A DNA stretch of 21,459 nt from Saccoglossus kowalevskii (Eukaryota > Hemichordata > Enteropneusta > Harrimaniidae): contig NW_003155878.1 of the NCBI RefSeq assembly GCF_000003605.2, positions 1 through 21,459 on the forward strand. The letters run 5' to 3'. The notes under the pieces were generated by a model. The model had not been told where the DNA came from, searched no databases, and saw nothing but the letters and a program-made list of their open reading frames with translations. This document shows, piece after piece, positions 1-12,400 of this stretch. Position 1 is the first letter of the stretch; the number at the start of each line of letters is the position of its first letter. Position numbers and translations under genes: made by a program.

Positions 1-237
1 TTCCGGCAATGGATCATGTTTCCCAGATTTCTTCAAACATGAAAAATAAGCCCTATCATTTTCTATGAATATGTCAGTTCGACAAGACTTTTTAACAAGT
101 GTGTTACATACATACATGTGAAGATTCCTAGCAATCCGCAACCAACAAATCCATGAGCTATTTCCTGTTTCTGGCTGAAGCAATTTGACTTTGCCCTTCA
201 TGATACATTACATTATGTTTATTCATCAAAATTGTAG
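1..237 (+). other. Intron 0, 3' part (type A)
   Basis: This is the 3' part of an intron whose start lies outside the window. Its 3' region carries the type A signature GATTCCTAGCAATCCGCAAC near 123-142 and ends TTGTAG. The final stretch reads ATTCATCAAAATTGTAG, a variant shared only with introns 3 and 30 (intron 30 ends AACTGTAG). Confidence 0.8.
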
Positions 238-498
238 AATATACATCCGAAATACCAACATCAGAAGTTACATCAACCACTCTACCAACAGTTACCTCCC
301 AAGAAACATTTGAAACAACTGAACAGTCTAGATCTTCTGAAGCAACTATTACCACAATAGAGACAGTCACACAGGAAACAGATTACCTTTCATCCACTTT
401 GGATTCTGGTACTGGGATAACGCAAACATCTGAATATGCAACATCCACTATTGAAACTGTTACCTCTACTGATTTGCCAACAGCTCCTTTTTCAACAG
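238..498 (+). CDS. Exon 1, 87-residue Ser/Thr repeat
   Basis: The exon is open throughout in the phase 1 frame and lies between TTGTAG and the donor CAG|GTAAAT. Against the array consensus it has Thr at residues 12 and 37. The Thr12/Thr37 pair and the spelling ATA GAG ACA recur in exon 27, and the following introns 1 and 27 share the rare GTTCCACAATTG. This exon and intron are therefore closely related to a unit about 18.3 kb downstream. Reading through the donor would stop at once (GGT AAA TAA). Confidence 0.82.
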
Positions 499-3400
499 GT
501 AAATAAGTATTTCCATGCAGATGTTTGGTTTTATTTTCTTTTGCAAAATAACATCAACAGTCTGTTTACCTACTCTTAGCACACTGACATTTACATTGAC
601 TTCATACATACAATACAAGTGTTCCACAATTGCAACAATTTCCATCAACATATTTTGTTCTCATTATTGTTTTCGCCTTCTAATTTACATGATCCCAACT
701 CAATACATGTTAGTGATGAATCTATATGATCATTTTTCTCTGATATTGTTTCAAACATGAAAAATAAGCCTTATCATTGTCTATGAATATGTCAGTTCGA
801 CATGACTTGTTATCAAGTCTGGTACATATATAAATGTGAAGATCCCTTGCATTCATCAACAAATAATTGCATGTGCTGTTTCTCAATTCTGGCAGAGGCA
901 ATTTGACTTTGCCCTTCATGATACATTACATTATGTTTATTCATCCAAATTGTAGAATATACATCCGAAATACCAACATCAGAAGTTGCATCAACCACTC
1001 TACCAACAGTTACCTCCCAAGAAACATTTGAAACAACCGAACAGTCTAGATCTTTTGAAGCAAGTATTACCACAATAGAAACAGACACACAGGAAACAGA
1101 TTACCTTTCATCCACTTTGGATTCTGGTACTGGGATAACACAAACATCTGAATATGCAACATCCACTATTGAAACTGTTACCTCTACTGATTTGCCAACA
1201 GCTCCTATCTCAACAGGTGAATAAGTTTTTCCATGCAGATGTTTGGTTGTATTGTCTTTTGGAAAACAACATCAACAGTCTGTTTATCTACTCTTAGCAC
1301 ACTGACATTTACATTGACTTCATACATACAATACAAGTGTTCCTCAATTGCAACAATTTCCAGCAACATATATATTGTTCTCATTATTGTTTTTTCCTTC
1401 TAATTTACATGATCCCAACTCAATACATGTTAGTGATGAATCTATATGATCATTTTACCCAGATTTTCTTTCAAACATGAAAAATAAGCCTGATCATTTT
1501 CTATGAATATGTCAGTTCGACATGACTTTTTATCAAGTGTGTTACATATATACATGTGAAGATTCCTAGCAATCCGCAACCAAAAAATCCATGAGCTATT
1601 TCCTGTTTCGGGCTGAAGCAATTTGACTTTGCCCGTCATGATACATTACATTATGTTTATCCATCCAAATTGTAGAATATACATCTGAAATACCAACATC
1701 AGAAGTTGCATCGACCACTTTGCCAACAGTTACCTCGGAAGAAACATTTGAAACAACAGAACAGTCTAGATCTTTTGAAGCAAGTATTACCACAATAGAA
1801 ACAGTCACACAGGAAACAGATTACCTTTCATCCACTTTGGAATCTGGTACTGGGCTAACACAAACATCTGAATATGCAACTTCAACTATTGAAACTGTTG
1901 CCTCTACTGATTTGCCAACAGCTCCTTTCTCAACAGGTAAATAAGTTTTTCCATGCAGATGTTTGGTTTTATTTGCTTTTGCAAAATAACATCAACAGTC
2001 TGTTCACCTACACTTAGCACACTGACATTTACATTGGCTTCATACATACAATACAAGTGTTTCTCAATTGCAACAATTTGCATCAACATATATTTTGTTT
2101 CATTATTGTTTTCTCCTTCTAATTTACATGATCCCAACTCAGTACATGTTAGTGATGAATCTATATGATCATTTTTCTCTGATTTTGTTTCAAACATGAA
2201 AAATAAGCCTTATCATTTTCTATGAATATGTCAGTTCGACATGACTTTTTAACAAGTGTGTTACATATATACATGTGAAGATTCCTAGCAATCCGCAACC
2301 AACAAATCCATGAGCTATTTCCTGTTTCTGGCTGAAGCAATTTGACTTTGCCCTTCATGATACATTACATTATGTTTATTCATCAAAATTGTAGAATATA
2401 CATCCGAAATACCAACATCAGAAGTTGCATCAACCACTCTACCAACAGTTACCTCCCAAGAAACATTTGAAACAACTGAACAGTCTAGATCTTCTGAAGC
2501 AAGTATTACCACAATAGAAACAGTCACACAGGAAACAGATTACCTTTCATCAACTTTGGATTCTGGTACTGGGCTAACACAAACATCTGAATATGCAACA
2601 TCCACTATTGAAACTGTTGACTCTACTGATTTGCCAACAGCTCCTTTCTCAACAGGTAAATAAGTTTTTTTTCCATTCAGATGTTGGGTTTTATTTTCTT
2701 TTGCAAAATAACATCAACAGTCTGTTTAGCTACTCTTATCACACTGACATTTACATTTACTTCATACATACAATACAAGTGTTTCTCAATTGCAACAATT
2801 TCCAGCAACATATATTTTGTTCTCATTTTTGTTTTCTCCATCTAATTTACATGATTCCAACTCAATACATGTTAGTGATGAATTTATATGATCATTGTTC
2901 TAATATTGTTTCAAACATGAAAAAATAAGCCTTATCATTTTCTATGAATATGTCAGTTCGACATGACTTTTTATCAAGTCTGGTACATATATAGATGTGA
3001 AGATTTCTTGTATCATCAACAAATAATTGCATGAGCTGTTTATCAATTCTGCGGAGGCAATTTGACTTGCCCTTCATGATACATTACATTATGTGTATTC
3101 ATCCAAATTGTAGAATATACATCTGAAGTACCAACATCAGAAGTTGCATCAAGCAATCTACCAACAGTTACCTCCCAAGAAACATTTGAAACAACCGAAC
3201 AGTCTAGATCTTCTGAAGCAAGTATTACCACAATAGAAACAGTCACACAGGAAACAGATTACCTTTCATCCACTTTGGATTCTGGTACTGGGATAACACA
3301 AACATCTGAATATGCAACATCCACTATTGAAACTGTTGCCTCTACTGATTTGCCAACAACTCCTTTCTCAACAGGTAAATAAGTTTTTCCATGCAGATGT

Positions 3401-6400
3401 TTGGTTTTATTTTCTTTTGCAAAATAACATCAACAGTCTGTTTACCTACTCTTAGCACACTGACATTTACATTGACTTCATACATACAATACAAGTGTTC
3501 CTCAATTGTAATTCCTCATTTTTGCCAGATTTTCTTTCAAAAATGAGAAATAAGCCTTATCATTTTCTATGAATATGTCAGCTGAACATGACTATTTTTC
3601 AAGTCTGGTACATATATACATGTGACGATTCCTAGCAATCCGCAACCCAAAAAATCCATGAGCTATTTCCTGTTTCTGGCTGAAGCAATTTGACTTTGCC
3701 CTTCATGATACATTACATTATGTGTATTCATCCAAATTGTAGAATATACATCTGAAGTACCAACATCAGAAGTTGCATCAAGCACTCTACCAACAGTTAC
3801 CTCCCAAGAAACATTTGAAACAACCGAACAGTCTAGATCTTCTGAAGCAAGTATTACCACAGTAGAAACAGTCACACAGGAAACAGATTACCTTTCATCC
3901 ACTTTGGATTCTGGTACTGGGATAACGCAAACATCTGAATATGCAGCATCCACTATTGAAACTGTTGCCTCTACTGATTTGCCAACAGCTCCTTTCTCAA
4001 CAGGTAAATAAGTTTTTCCGTGCAGATGTTTGGTTTTATTTTCTTTTGCAAAATAACATCAACAGTCTGTTTACCTACTCTTAGCACACTGACATTTACA
4101 TTGACTTCATACATACAATACAAGTGTTTCTCAATTGCAACAATTTCCATCAACATATATTTTGTTCTCATTATTGTTTTCTCCTTCTAATTTACATGAT
4201 CCCAACTCAATACATGTTAGTGATGAATCTATATGATCATGTTTCCCAGATGTTCTTTCAAACATGAGAGATAAGCCTTATCATTTTCTATGAATATGTC
4301 AGCTCAACATGACTTTTTATCAAGTCTGGTACATATATACATGTGAAGATTCCTTGCATTCATCAACAAATAATTCCATGAGCTGTTTGCTGATTCTGGC
4401 TGAAGCAATTTGATTTTGCCCTTCATGATACATTACATTATGTTTATTCATCCAAATTGTAGAATATACATCTGAAATACCAACATCAGAAGTTGCATCA
4501 ACCACTCTACCAACAGTTACCTCCCAAGAAACATTTGAAACAACCGAACAGTCTAGATCTTCTGAAGCAAGTATTACCACAATAGAAACAGTCACACAGG
4601 AAACAGATTATCTTTCATCCACTTTGGATTCTGGTACTGGGATAACACAAACATCTGAATATGCAACATCCACTATTGAAACTGTTACCTCTACTGATTT
4701 GCCAACAGCTCCTATCTCAACAGGTGAATATGTTTTCCCATGCAGATGTTTGGTCGTATTGTCTTTTGCAAAACAACATCAACAGTCTGTTTATCTACTC
4801 TTAGTACACTGACATTTACATTGACTTCATACATACAATACAAGTGTTCCTCAATTGCAACAATTTCCAGCAACATATATTTTGTTCTCATTATTGTTTT
4901 CTCCATCTAATTTACATGATTCCAACTCAATACATGTTAGTGATGAATTTATATGATCACTGTTCTCTGATATTGTTTCAAACATGAAAAATAAGCCTTA
5001 TCATTTTCTATGAATATGTCAGTTCGACATGACTTTTTATCAAGTCTGGTACATATATAGATGTGAAGATTTCTTGCATTCATCAACAAATAATTCCATG
5101 AGCTGTTTCCTGATTCTGGCTGAAGCAATTTGATTTTCCCCTTCATGATACATTACATTATGTTTATTCATCCAAATTGTAGAACATACATCTGAAATAC
5201 CAACATCAGAAGTTGCATCAACCACTCTACCAACAGTTACCTCCCAAGAAACATTTGAAACAACTGAACAGTCTAGATCTTCTGAAGCAAGTATTACCAC
5301 AATAGAAACAGTCACAGAGGAAACAGATTACCTTTCATCTACTTTGGATTCTGGTACTGGGATAACACAAACATATGAATATGCAACATCCACTATTGAA
5401 ACTGTTACCTCTACTGATTTGCCAACAGCTCCTATCTCAACAGGTGAATAAGTTTTTCCATGCAGATGTTTGGTCGTATTGTCTTTTGCAAAACAACATC
5501 AACAGTCTGTTTATCTACTCTTAGTACACTGACATCTACATTGACTTCATACGTACAATACAAGTGTTCCTCAATTGCAACAATTTCCAGCAACATATAT
5601 TTTGTTCTCATTATTGTTTTCTCCATCTAATTTACATGATCCCAACTCAATACATGTTAGTGATGAATCTATATGATCATTTTTCTCTGATTTTGTTTCA
5701 AACATGAAAAATAAGCCTTATCATTTTCTATGAATATGTCAGTTCGACATGATTTTCATCAAGTGTGTTACATATATACATGTGAAGATTCCTAGCAATC
5801 CGCAACCAACAAATCCATGAGCTATTTCCTGTTTCTGTCTGAAGAAATTTGACTTTGCCCTTCATGATACATTACATTATGTTTATTCATCCAAATTGTA
5901 GAATATACATCCGAAATACCAACATCAGAAGTTGCATCAACCACTCTACCAACAGTTACCTCCCAAGAAACATTTGAAACAACCGAACAGTCTAGATCTT
6001 TTGAAACAAGTATTACCACAATAGAAACAGTCACACAGGAAACAGATTACCTTTCATCCACTTTGGATTCTGGTACTGGGATAACACAAACATCTGAATA
6101 TGCAACATCCACTATTGAAACTGTTACCTCTACTGATTTGCCAACAGCTCCTATCTCAACAGGTGAATACGTTTTTCCATGCAGTTGTTTGGTTGTATTG
6201 TCTTTTGCAAAACAACATCAACAGTCTGTTTATCTACTCTTAGCACACTGACATTTACATTGACTTCATATATACAATACAAGTGTTTCTCAATTGCAAC
6301 AATTTCCATCAACATATTTTGTTCTCATTATTGTTTTCTCCTTCTAATTTACATGATCCCAACTCAATACATGTTAGTGATGAATCTATATGATCATTTT

Positions 6401-9400
6401 TCCCAGTTTTTCATTCAAACATGAAAAATAAGCCTTATCATTTTCTATGAATATGTCAGCTGAACATGACTATTTTTCAAGTCTGGTACATATATACATG
6501 TGACGATTCCTAGCAATCCGCAACCCAAAAAATCCATGAGCTATTTCCTGTTTCTGGCTGAAGCAATTTGACTTTGCCCTTCATGATACATTACATTATG
6601 TGTATTCATCCAAATTGTAGAATATACATCTGAAGTACCAACATCAGAAGTTGCATCAAGCACTCTACCAACAGTTACCTCCCAAGAAACATTTGAAACA
6701 ACCGAACAGTCTAGATCTTCTGAAGCAAGTATTACCACAATAGAAACAGTCACACAGGAAACAGATTACCTTTCATCCACTTTGGATTCTGGTACTGGGA
6801 TAACGCAAACATCTGAATATGCAGCATCCACTATTGAAACTGTTGCCTCTACTGATTTGCCAACAGCTCCTTTCTCAACAGGTAAATAAGTTTTTCCGTG
6901 CAGATGTTTGGTTTTATTTTCTTTTGCAAAATAACATCAACAGTCTGTTTACCTACTCTTAGCACACTGACATTTACATTGACTTCATACATACAATACA
7001 AGTGTTTCTCAATTGCAACAATTTCCATCAACATATATTTTGTTCTCATTATTGTTTTCTCCTTCTAATTTACATGATCCCAACTCAATACATGTTAGTG
7101 ATGAATCTATATGATCATGTTTCCCAGATGTTCTTTCAAACATGAGAGATAAGCCTTATCATTTTCTATGAATATGTCAGTTCGACATGACTTTTTATCA
7201 AGTCTGGTACATATATACATGTGAAGATTCCTTGCATTCATCAACAAATAATTCCATGAGCTGTTTGCTGATTCTGGCTGAAGCAATTTGATTTTGCCCT
7301 TCATGATACATTACATTATGTTTATTCATCCAAATTGTAGAATATACATCTGAAATACCAACATCAGAAGTTGCATCAACCACTCTACCAACAGTTACCT
7401 CCCAAGAAACATTTGAAACAACCGAACAGTCTAGATCTTCTGAAGCAAGTATTACCACAATAGAAACAGTCACACAGGAAACAGATTACCTTTCATCCAC
7501 TTTGGATTCTGGTACTGGGATAACGCAAACATCTGAATATGCAACATCCACTATTGAAACTGTTACTTCTACTGATTTGCCAACAGCTCCTATCTCAACA
7601 GGTGAATAAGTTTTTCCATGCAGATGTTTGGTTTTATTTTCTTTTGCAAAATAACATCAACAGTCTGTTCACCTACTCTTAGCACACTGACATTTACATT
7701 GACTTCATACATACAATACAAGTGTTTCTCAATTGCAACAATTTCCATCAACATATATTTTGTTCTCATTATTGTTTTCTCCTTCTCATTTACATGATCC
7801 CAACTCAATACATGTTAGTGATGAATCTATATGATCATTTTTGCCAGATTTTCTTTCAAACATGAAAAATAAGCCTTATCATTTTCTATGAATATGTCAG
7901 TTCGACTTGACTTTTCATCAAGTGTGTTACATTTATACATGTGAAGATTCCTAGCAATCCGCAACCAAAAAATCCATGAGCTATTTCCTGATTCTGGCTG
8001 AATCAATTTTACTTTGTCCTTCATGATACATTACATTATGTTTATTCATCCAAATTGTAGAATATACATCTGAAATACCAACATCAGAAGTTTCATCAAC
8101 CACTCTACCAACAGTTACCTCCCAAGAAACATTTGAAACAACTGAACAGTCTAGATCTTCTGAAGCAAGTATTACCACAATAGAAACAGTCACACAGGAA
8201 ACAGATTATCTTTCATCCACTTTGGATTCTGGTACTGGGATAACACAAACATCTGAATATGCAACATCCACTATTGAAACTGTTACCTCTACTGATTTGC
8301 CAACAGCTCCTATCTCAACAGGTGAATTTGTTTTTCCATGCAGATGTTTGATTTTATTTTCTTTTGCAAAATAACATCAACAGTCTGTTTATCTACTGTT
8401 AGTACACTGACATTTACATTGACTTCATACATACAATACTAGTGTTCCTCAATTGCAACAATTTCCAGCAACATATATTTTGTTCTCATTTTTGTTTTCT
8501 CCATCTAATTTACATGATTCCAACTCAATACATGTTAGTGATGAATTTATATGATCGTTGTTCTAATATTGTTTCAAACATGAAAAATAAGCCTTATCAT
8601 TTTCTATGAATATGTCAGTTCGACATGACTTTTTATCAAGTCTGGTACATATATAGATGTGAAGATTTCTTGTATTCATCAACAAATAATTGCATGAGCT
8701 GTTTCTCAATTCTGGCGGAGGCAATTTGACTTTGCCCTTCATGATACATTACATTATGTGTATTCATCCAAATTGTAGAATATACATCTGAAGTACCAAC
8801 ATCAGAAGTTGCATCAAGCAATCTACCAACAGTTACCTCCCAAGAAACATTTGAAACAACCGAACAGTCTAGATCTTCTGAAGCAAGTATTACCACAATA
8901 GAAACAGTCACACAGGAAACAGATTACCTTTCATCCACTTTGGATTCTGGTACTGGGATAACACAAACATCTGAATATGCAACATCCACTATTGAAACTG
9001 TTGCCTCTACTGATTTGCCAACAACTCCTTTCTCAACAGGTAAATAAGTTTTTCCATGCAGATGTTTGGTTTTATTTTCTTTTGCAAAATAACATCAACA
9101 GTCTGTTTACCTACTCTTAGCACACTGACATTTACATTGACTTCATACATACAATACAAGTGTTCCTCAATTGTAATTCCTCATTTTTGCCAGATTTTCT
9201 TTCAAAAATGAGAAATAAGCCTTATCATTTTCTATGAATATGTCAGTTCGACATGATTTTCATCAAGTGTGTTACATATATACATGTGAAGATTCCTAGC
9301 AATCCGCAACCAAAAAATCCATGAGCTATTTCCTGATTCTGGCTGAAGCAATTTGACTTTGCCCTTCATGATACATTACATTATGTTTATTCATCCAAAT

Positions 9401-12400
9401 TGTAGAATATACATCTGAAATACCAACATCAGAAGTTGCATCAACCACTCTACCAACAGTTACCTCCCAAGAAACATTTGAAACAACTGAACAGTCTAGA
9501 TCTTCTGAAGCAAGTATTACCACAATAGAAACAGTCACACAGGAAACAGATTATCTTTCATCCACTTTGGATTCTGGTACTGGGATAACACAAACATCTG
9601 AATATGCAACATCCACTATTGAAACTGTTACCTCTACTGATTTGCCAACAGCTCCTATCTCAACAGGTGAATAAGTTTTTCCATGCAGATGTTTGGTCGT
9701 ATTGTCTTTTGCAAAACAACATCAACAGTCTGTTTATCTACTCTTAGTACACTGACATCTACATTGACTTCATACGTACAATACAAGTGTTCCTCAATTG
9801 CAACAATTTCCAGCAACATATATTTTGTTCTCATTATTGTTTTCTCCATCTAATTTACATGATGCTTACTCAATACATGTTAGTGATGAATCTATATGAT
9901 CATTTTTCTCTGATTTTGTTTCAAACATGAAAAATAAGCCTTATCATTTTCTATGAATATGTCAGTTCGACATGATTTTCATCAAGTGTGTTACATATAT
10001 ACATGTGAAGATTCCTAGCAATCCGCAACCAACAAATCCATGAGCTATTTCCTGTTTCTGTCTGAAGAAATTTGACTTTGCCCTTCATGATACATTACAT
10101 TATGTTTATTCATCCAAATTGTAGAATATACATCCGAAATACCAACATCAGAAGTTGCATCAACCACTCTACCAACAGTTACCTCCCAAGAAACATTTGA
10201 AACAACCGAACAGTCTAGATCTTTTGAAACAAGTATTACCACAATAGAAACAGTCACACAGGAAACAGATTACCTTTCATCCACTTTGGATTCTGGTACT
10301 GGGATAACACAAACATCTGAATATGCAACATCCACTATTGAAACTGTTGCCTCTACTGATTTGCCAACAACTCCTTTCTCAACAGGTAAATAAGTTTTTC
10401 CATGCAGATGTTTGGTTTTATTTTCTTTTGCAAAATAACATCAACAGTCTGTTTACCTACTCTTAGCACACTGACATTTACATTGACTTCATACATACAA
10501 TACAAGTGTTCCTCAATTGTAATTCCTCATTTTTGCCAGATTTTCTTTCAAAAATGAGAAATAAGCCTTATCATTTTCTATGAATATGTCAGTTTGACAT
10601 GATTTTCATCAAGTGTGTTATATATATACATGTGAAGATTCCTAGCAATCCGCAACCAAAAAATCCATGAGCTATTTCCTGATTCTGGCTGAAGCAATTT
10701 GACTTTGCCCTTCATGATACATTACATTATGTTTATTCATCCAAATTGTAGAATATACATCTGAAATACCAACATCAGAAGTTGCATCAACCACTCTACC
10801 AACAGTTACCTCCCAAGAAACATTTGAAACAACCGAACAGTCTAGATCTTCTGAAGCAAGTATTACCACAATAGAAACAGTCACACAGGAAACAGATTAC
10901 CTTTCATCCACTTTGGATTCTGGTACTGGGATAACGCAAACATCAGAATATGCAACATCCACTATTGAAACTGTTACCTCTACAGATTTGCCAACAGCTC
11001 CTCTCTCAACAGGTGAATAAGTTTTTCCATGCAGATGTTTGGTTTTATTTTGTTTTGCAAAAGTACATCAACAGTCTGTTTATCTACTCTTAGTACACTG
11101 ACATTTACATTGACTTCATACATACAATACAAGTGTTCCTCAATTGCAACAATTTCCATCAACATATATTTTGTTCTCATTATTGTTTTCTCTATCTAAT
11201 TTACATGATCCCAGCTCAATACATGTTAGTGATATATCTATATGATCATTTTTCCCAGATTTTGTTTCAAACATGAAATATAAGCCTGATCATTTTCTAT
11301 GAATATGTCAGCTCAACATGACTTTTTATTCAAGTCCGGTACATATATACATGTGAAGATTCCTAGCAATCCGCAACCAAAAAAATCCATGAGCTATTTC
11401 CTGATTCTGGCTGAAGCAATTTTACTTTGCCCTTCATGATACATTACATTATGTTTATTCATCCAAATTGTAGAATATACATCCGAAATACCAACATCAG
11501 AAGTTGCAACAACCACTCTACCAACAGTTACCTCCCAAGAAACATTTGAAACAACCGAACAGTCTAGATCTTCTGAAGCAAGTATTACCACAATAGAAAC
11601 AGTCACACAGGAAACTGATTACCTTTCATCCACTTTGGAATCTGGTACTGGGCTAACACAAACATCTGAATATGCAACTTCAACTATTGAAACTGTTGCC
11701 TCTAATGATTTGCCAACAACTCCTTTCTCAACAGGTAAATAAGTTTTTCCATGCAGATGTTTGGTTTTATTTTCTTTTGCAAAATAACATCAACAGTCTG
11801 TTTACCTACTCTTAGCACACTGACATTTACATTGACTTCATACACACAATACAAGTGTTTCTCAATTGCAACAATTTCCATCAACATATATTTTGTTCTC
11901 ATTATTGATTTCTCCTTCTAATTTACATGATCCCAACTCAATACATGTTTCTGATGAATCTATATGATCATTTTTCTCTGATTTTGTTTCAAACATGAAA
12001 AATAAGCTTTATCATTTTCTATGAATATGTCAGTTCGACATGACTTTTTATTGAGTCTGGTACATATATAGATGTGAAGATTCCTTGCATTCATCAACAA
12101 ATAATTGCATGAGCTGTTTCTCAATTCTGGCGGAGGCAATTTGACTTTGCCCTTCATGATACATTACATTATGTTTATTCATCCAAATTGTAGAATATAC
12201 ATCCGAAATACCAACATCAGAAGTTGCATCAACCACTCTACCAACAGTTTCCTACCAAGAAATATTTGAAACAACCGAACAGTCTAGATCTTTTGAAGCA
12301 AGTATTACCACAATAGAAACAGTCACACAGGAAACAGATTACCTTTCATCCACTTTGGATTCTGGTACTGGGCTAACACAAACATCTGAATATGCAACAT

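Larger units (their letters stand above)
3551..4610 (+). repeat. Duplicated block, copy 1 (partner 6429-7488)
   Basis: The end of intron 5, exon 6, intron 6 and the first part of exon 7 match 6429-7488 at a constant offset of 2878 bp. I noticed only a few substitutions, among them the Val41 base in exon 6 and two bases in intron 6 near 4298. The boundaries lie inside an intron and an exon rather than at splice sites. Confidence 0.85.
6429..7488 (+). repeat. Duplicated block, copy 2 (partner 3551-4610)
   Basis: This is the second copy of the block described at 3551, spanning the end of intron 9 to the middle of exon 11. Confidence 0.85.

Noticed and set aside
238-498. Naming a specific mucin, silk, shell-matrix or spore-wall protein
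   Set aside because: Ser/Thr-rich low-complexity repeats resemble many families by composition alone. No diagnostic domain is in the window, so no gene symbol is given.
780-806. Small inverted repeat ATGTC-AGTTC-GACAT in many introns as a regulatory hairpin
   Set aside because: The stem is only five base pairs and is destroyed in several introns (for example GTCAGCTCAACAT in intron 6), so it is not conserved.
3520-3610. Possible cryptic exon after the pyrimidine-rich TTTTTGCCAG or TTTTCCCAG in some introns
   Set aside because: The upstream tract differs among copies (TTTTTCTCTGAT in many), no consistent donor follows, and the stretch contains stops.
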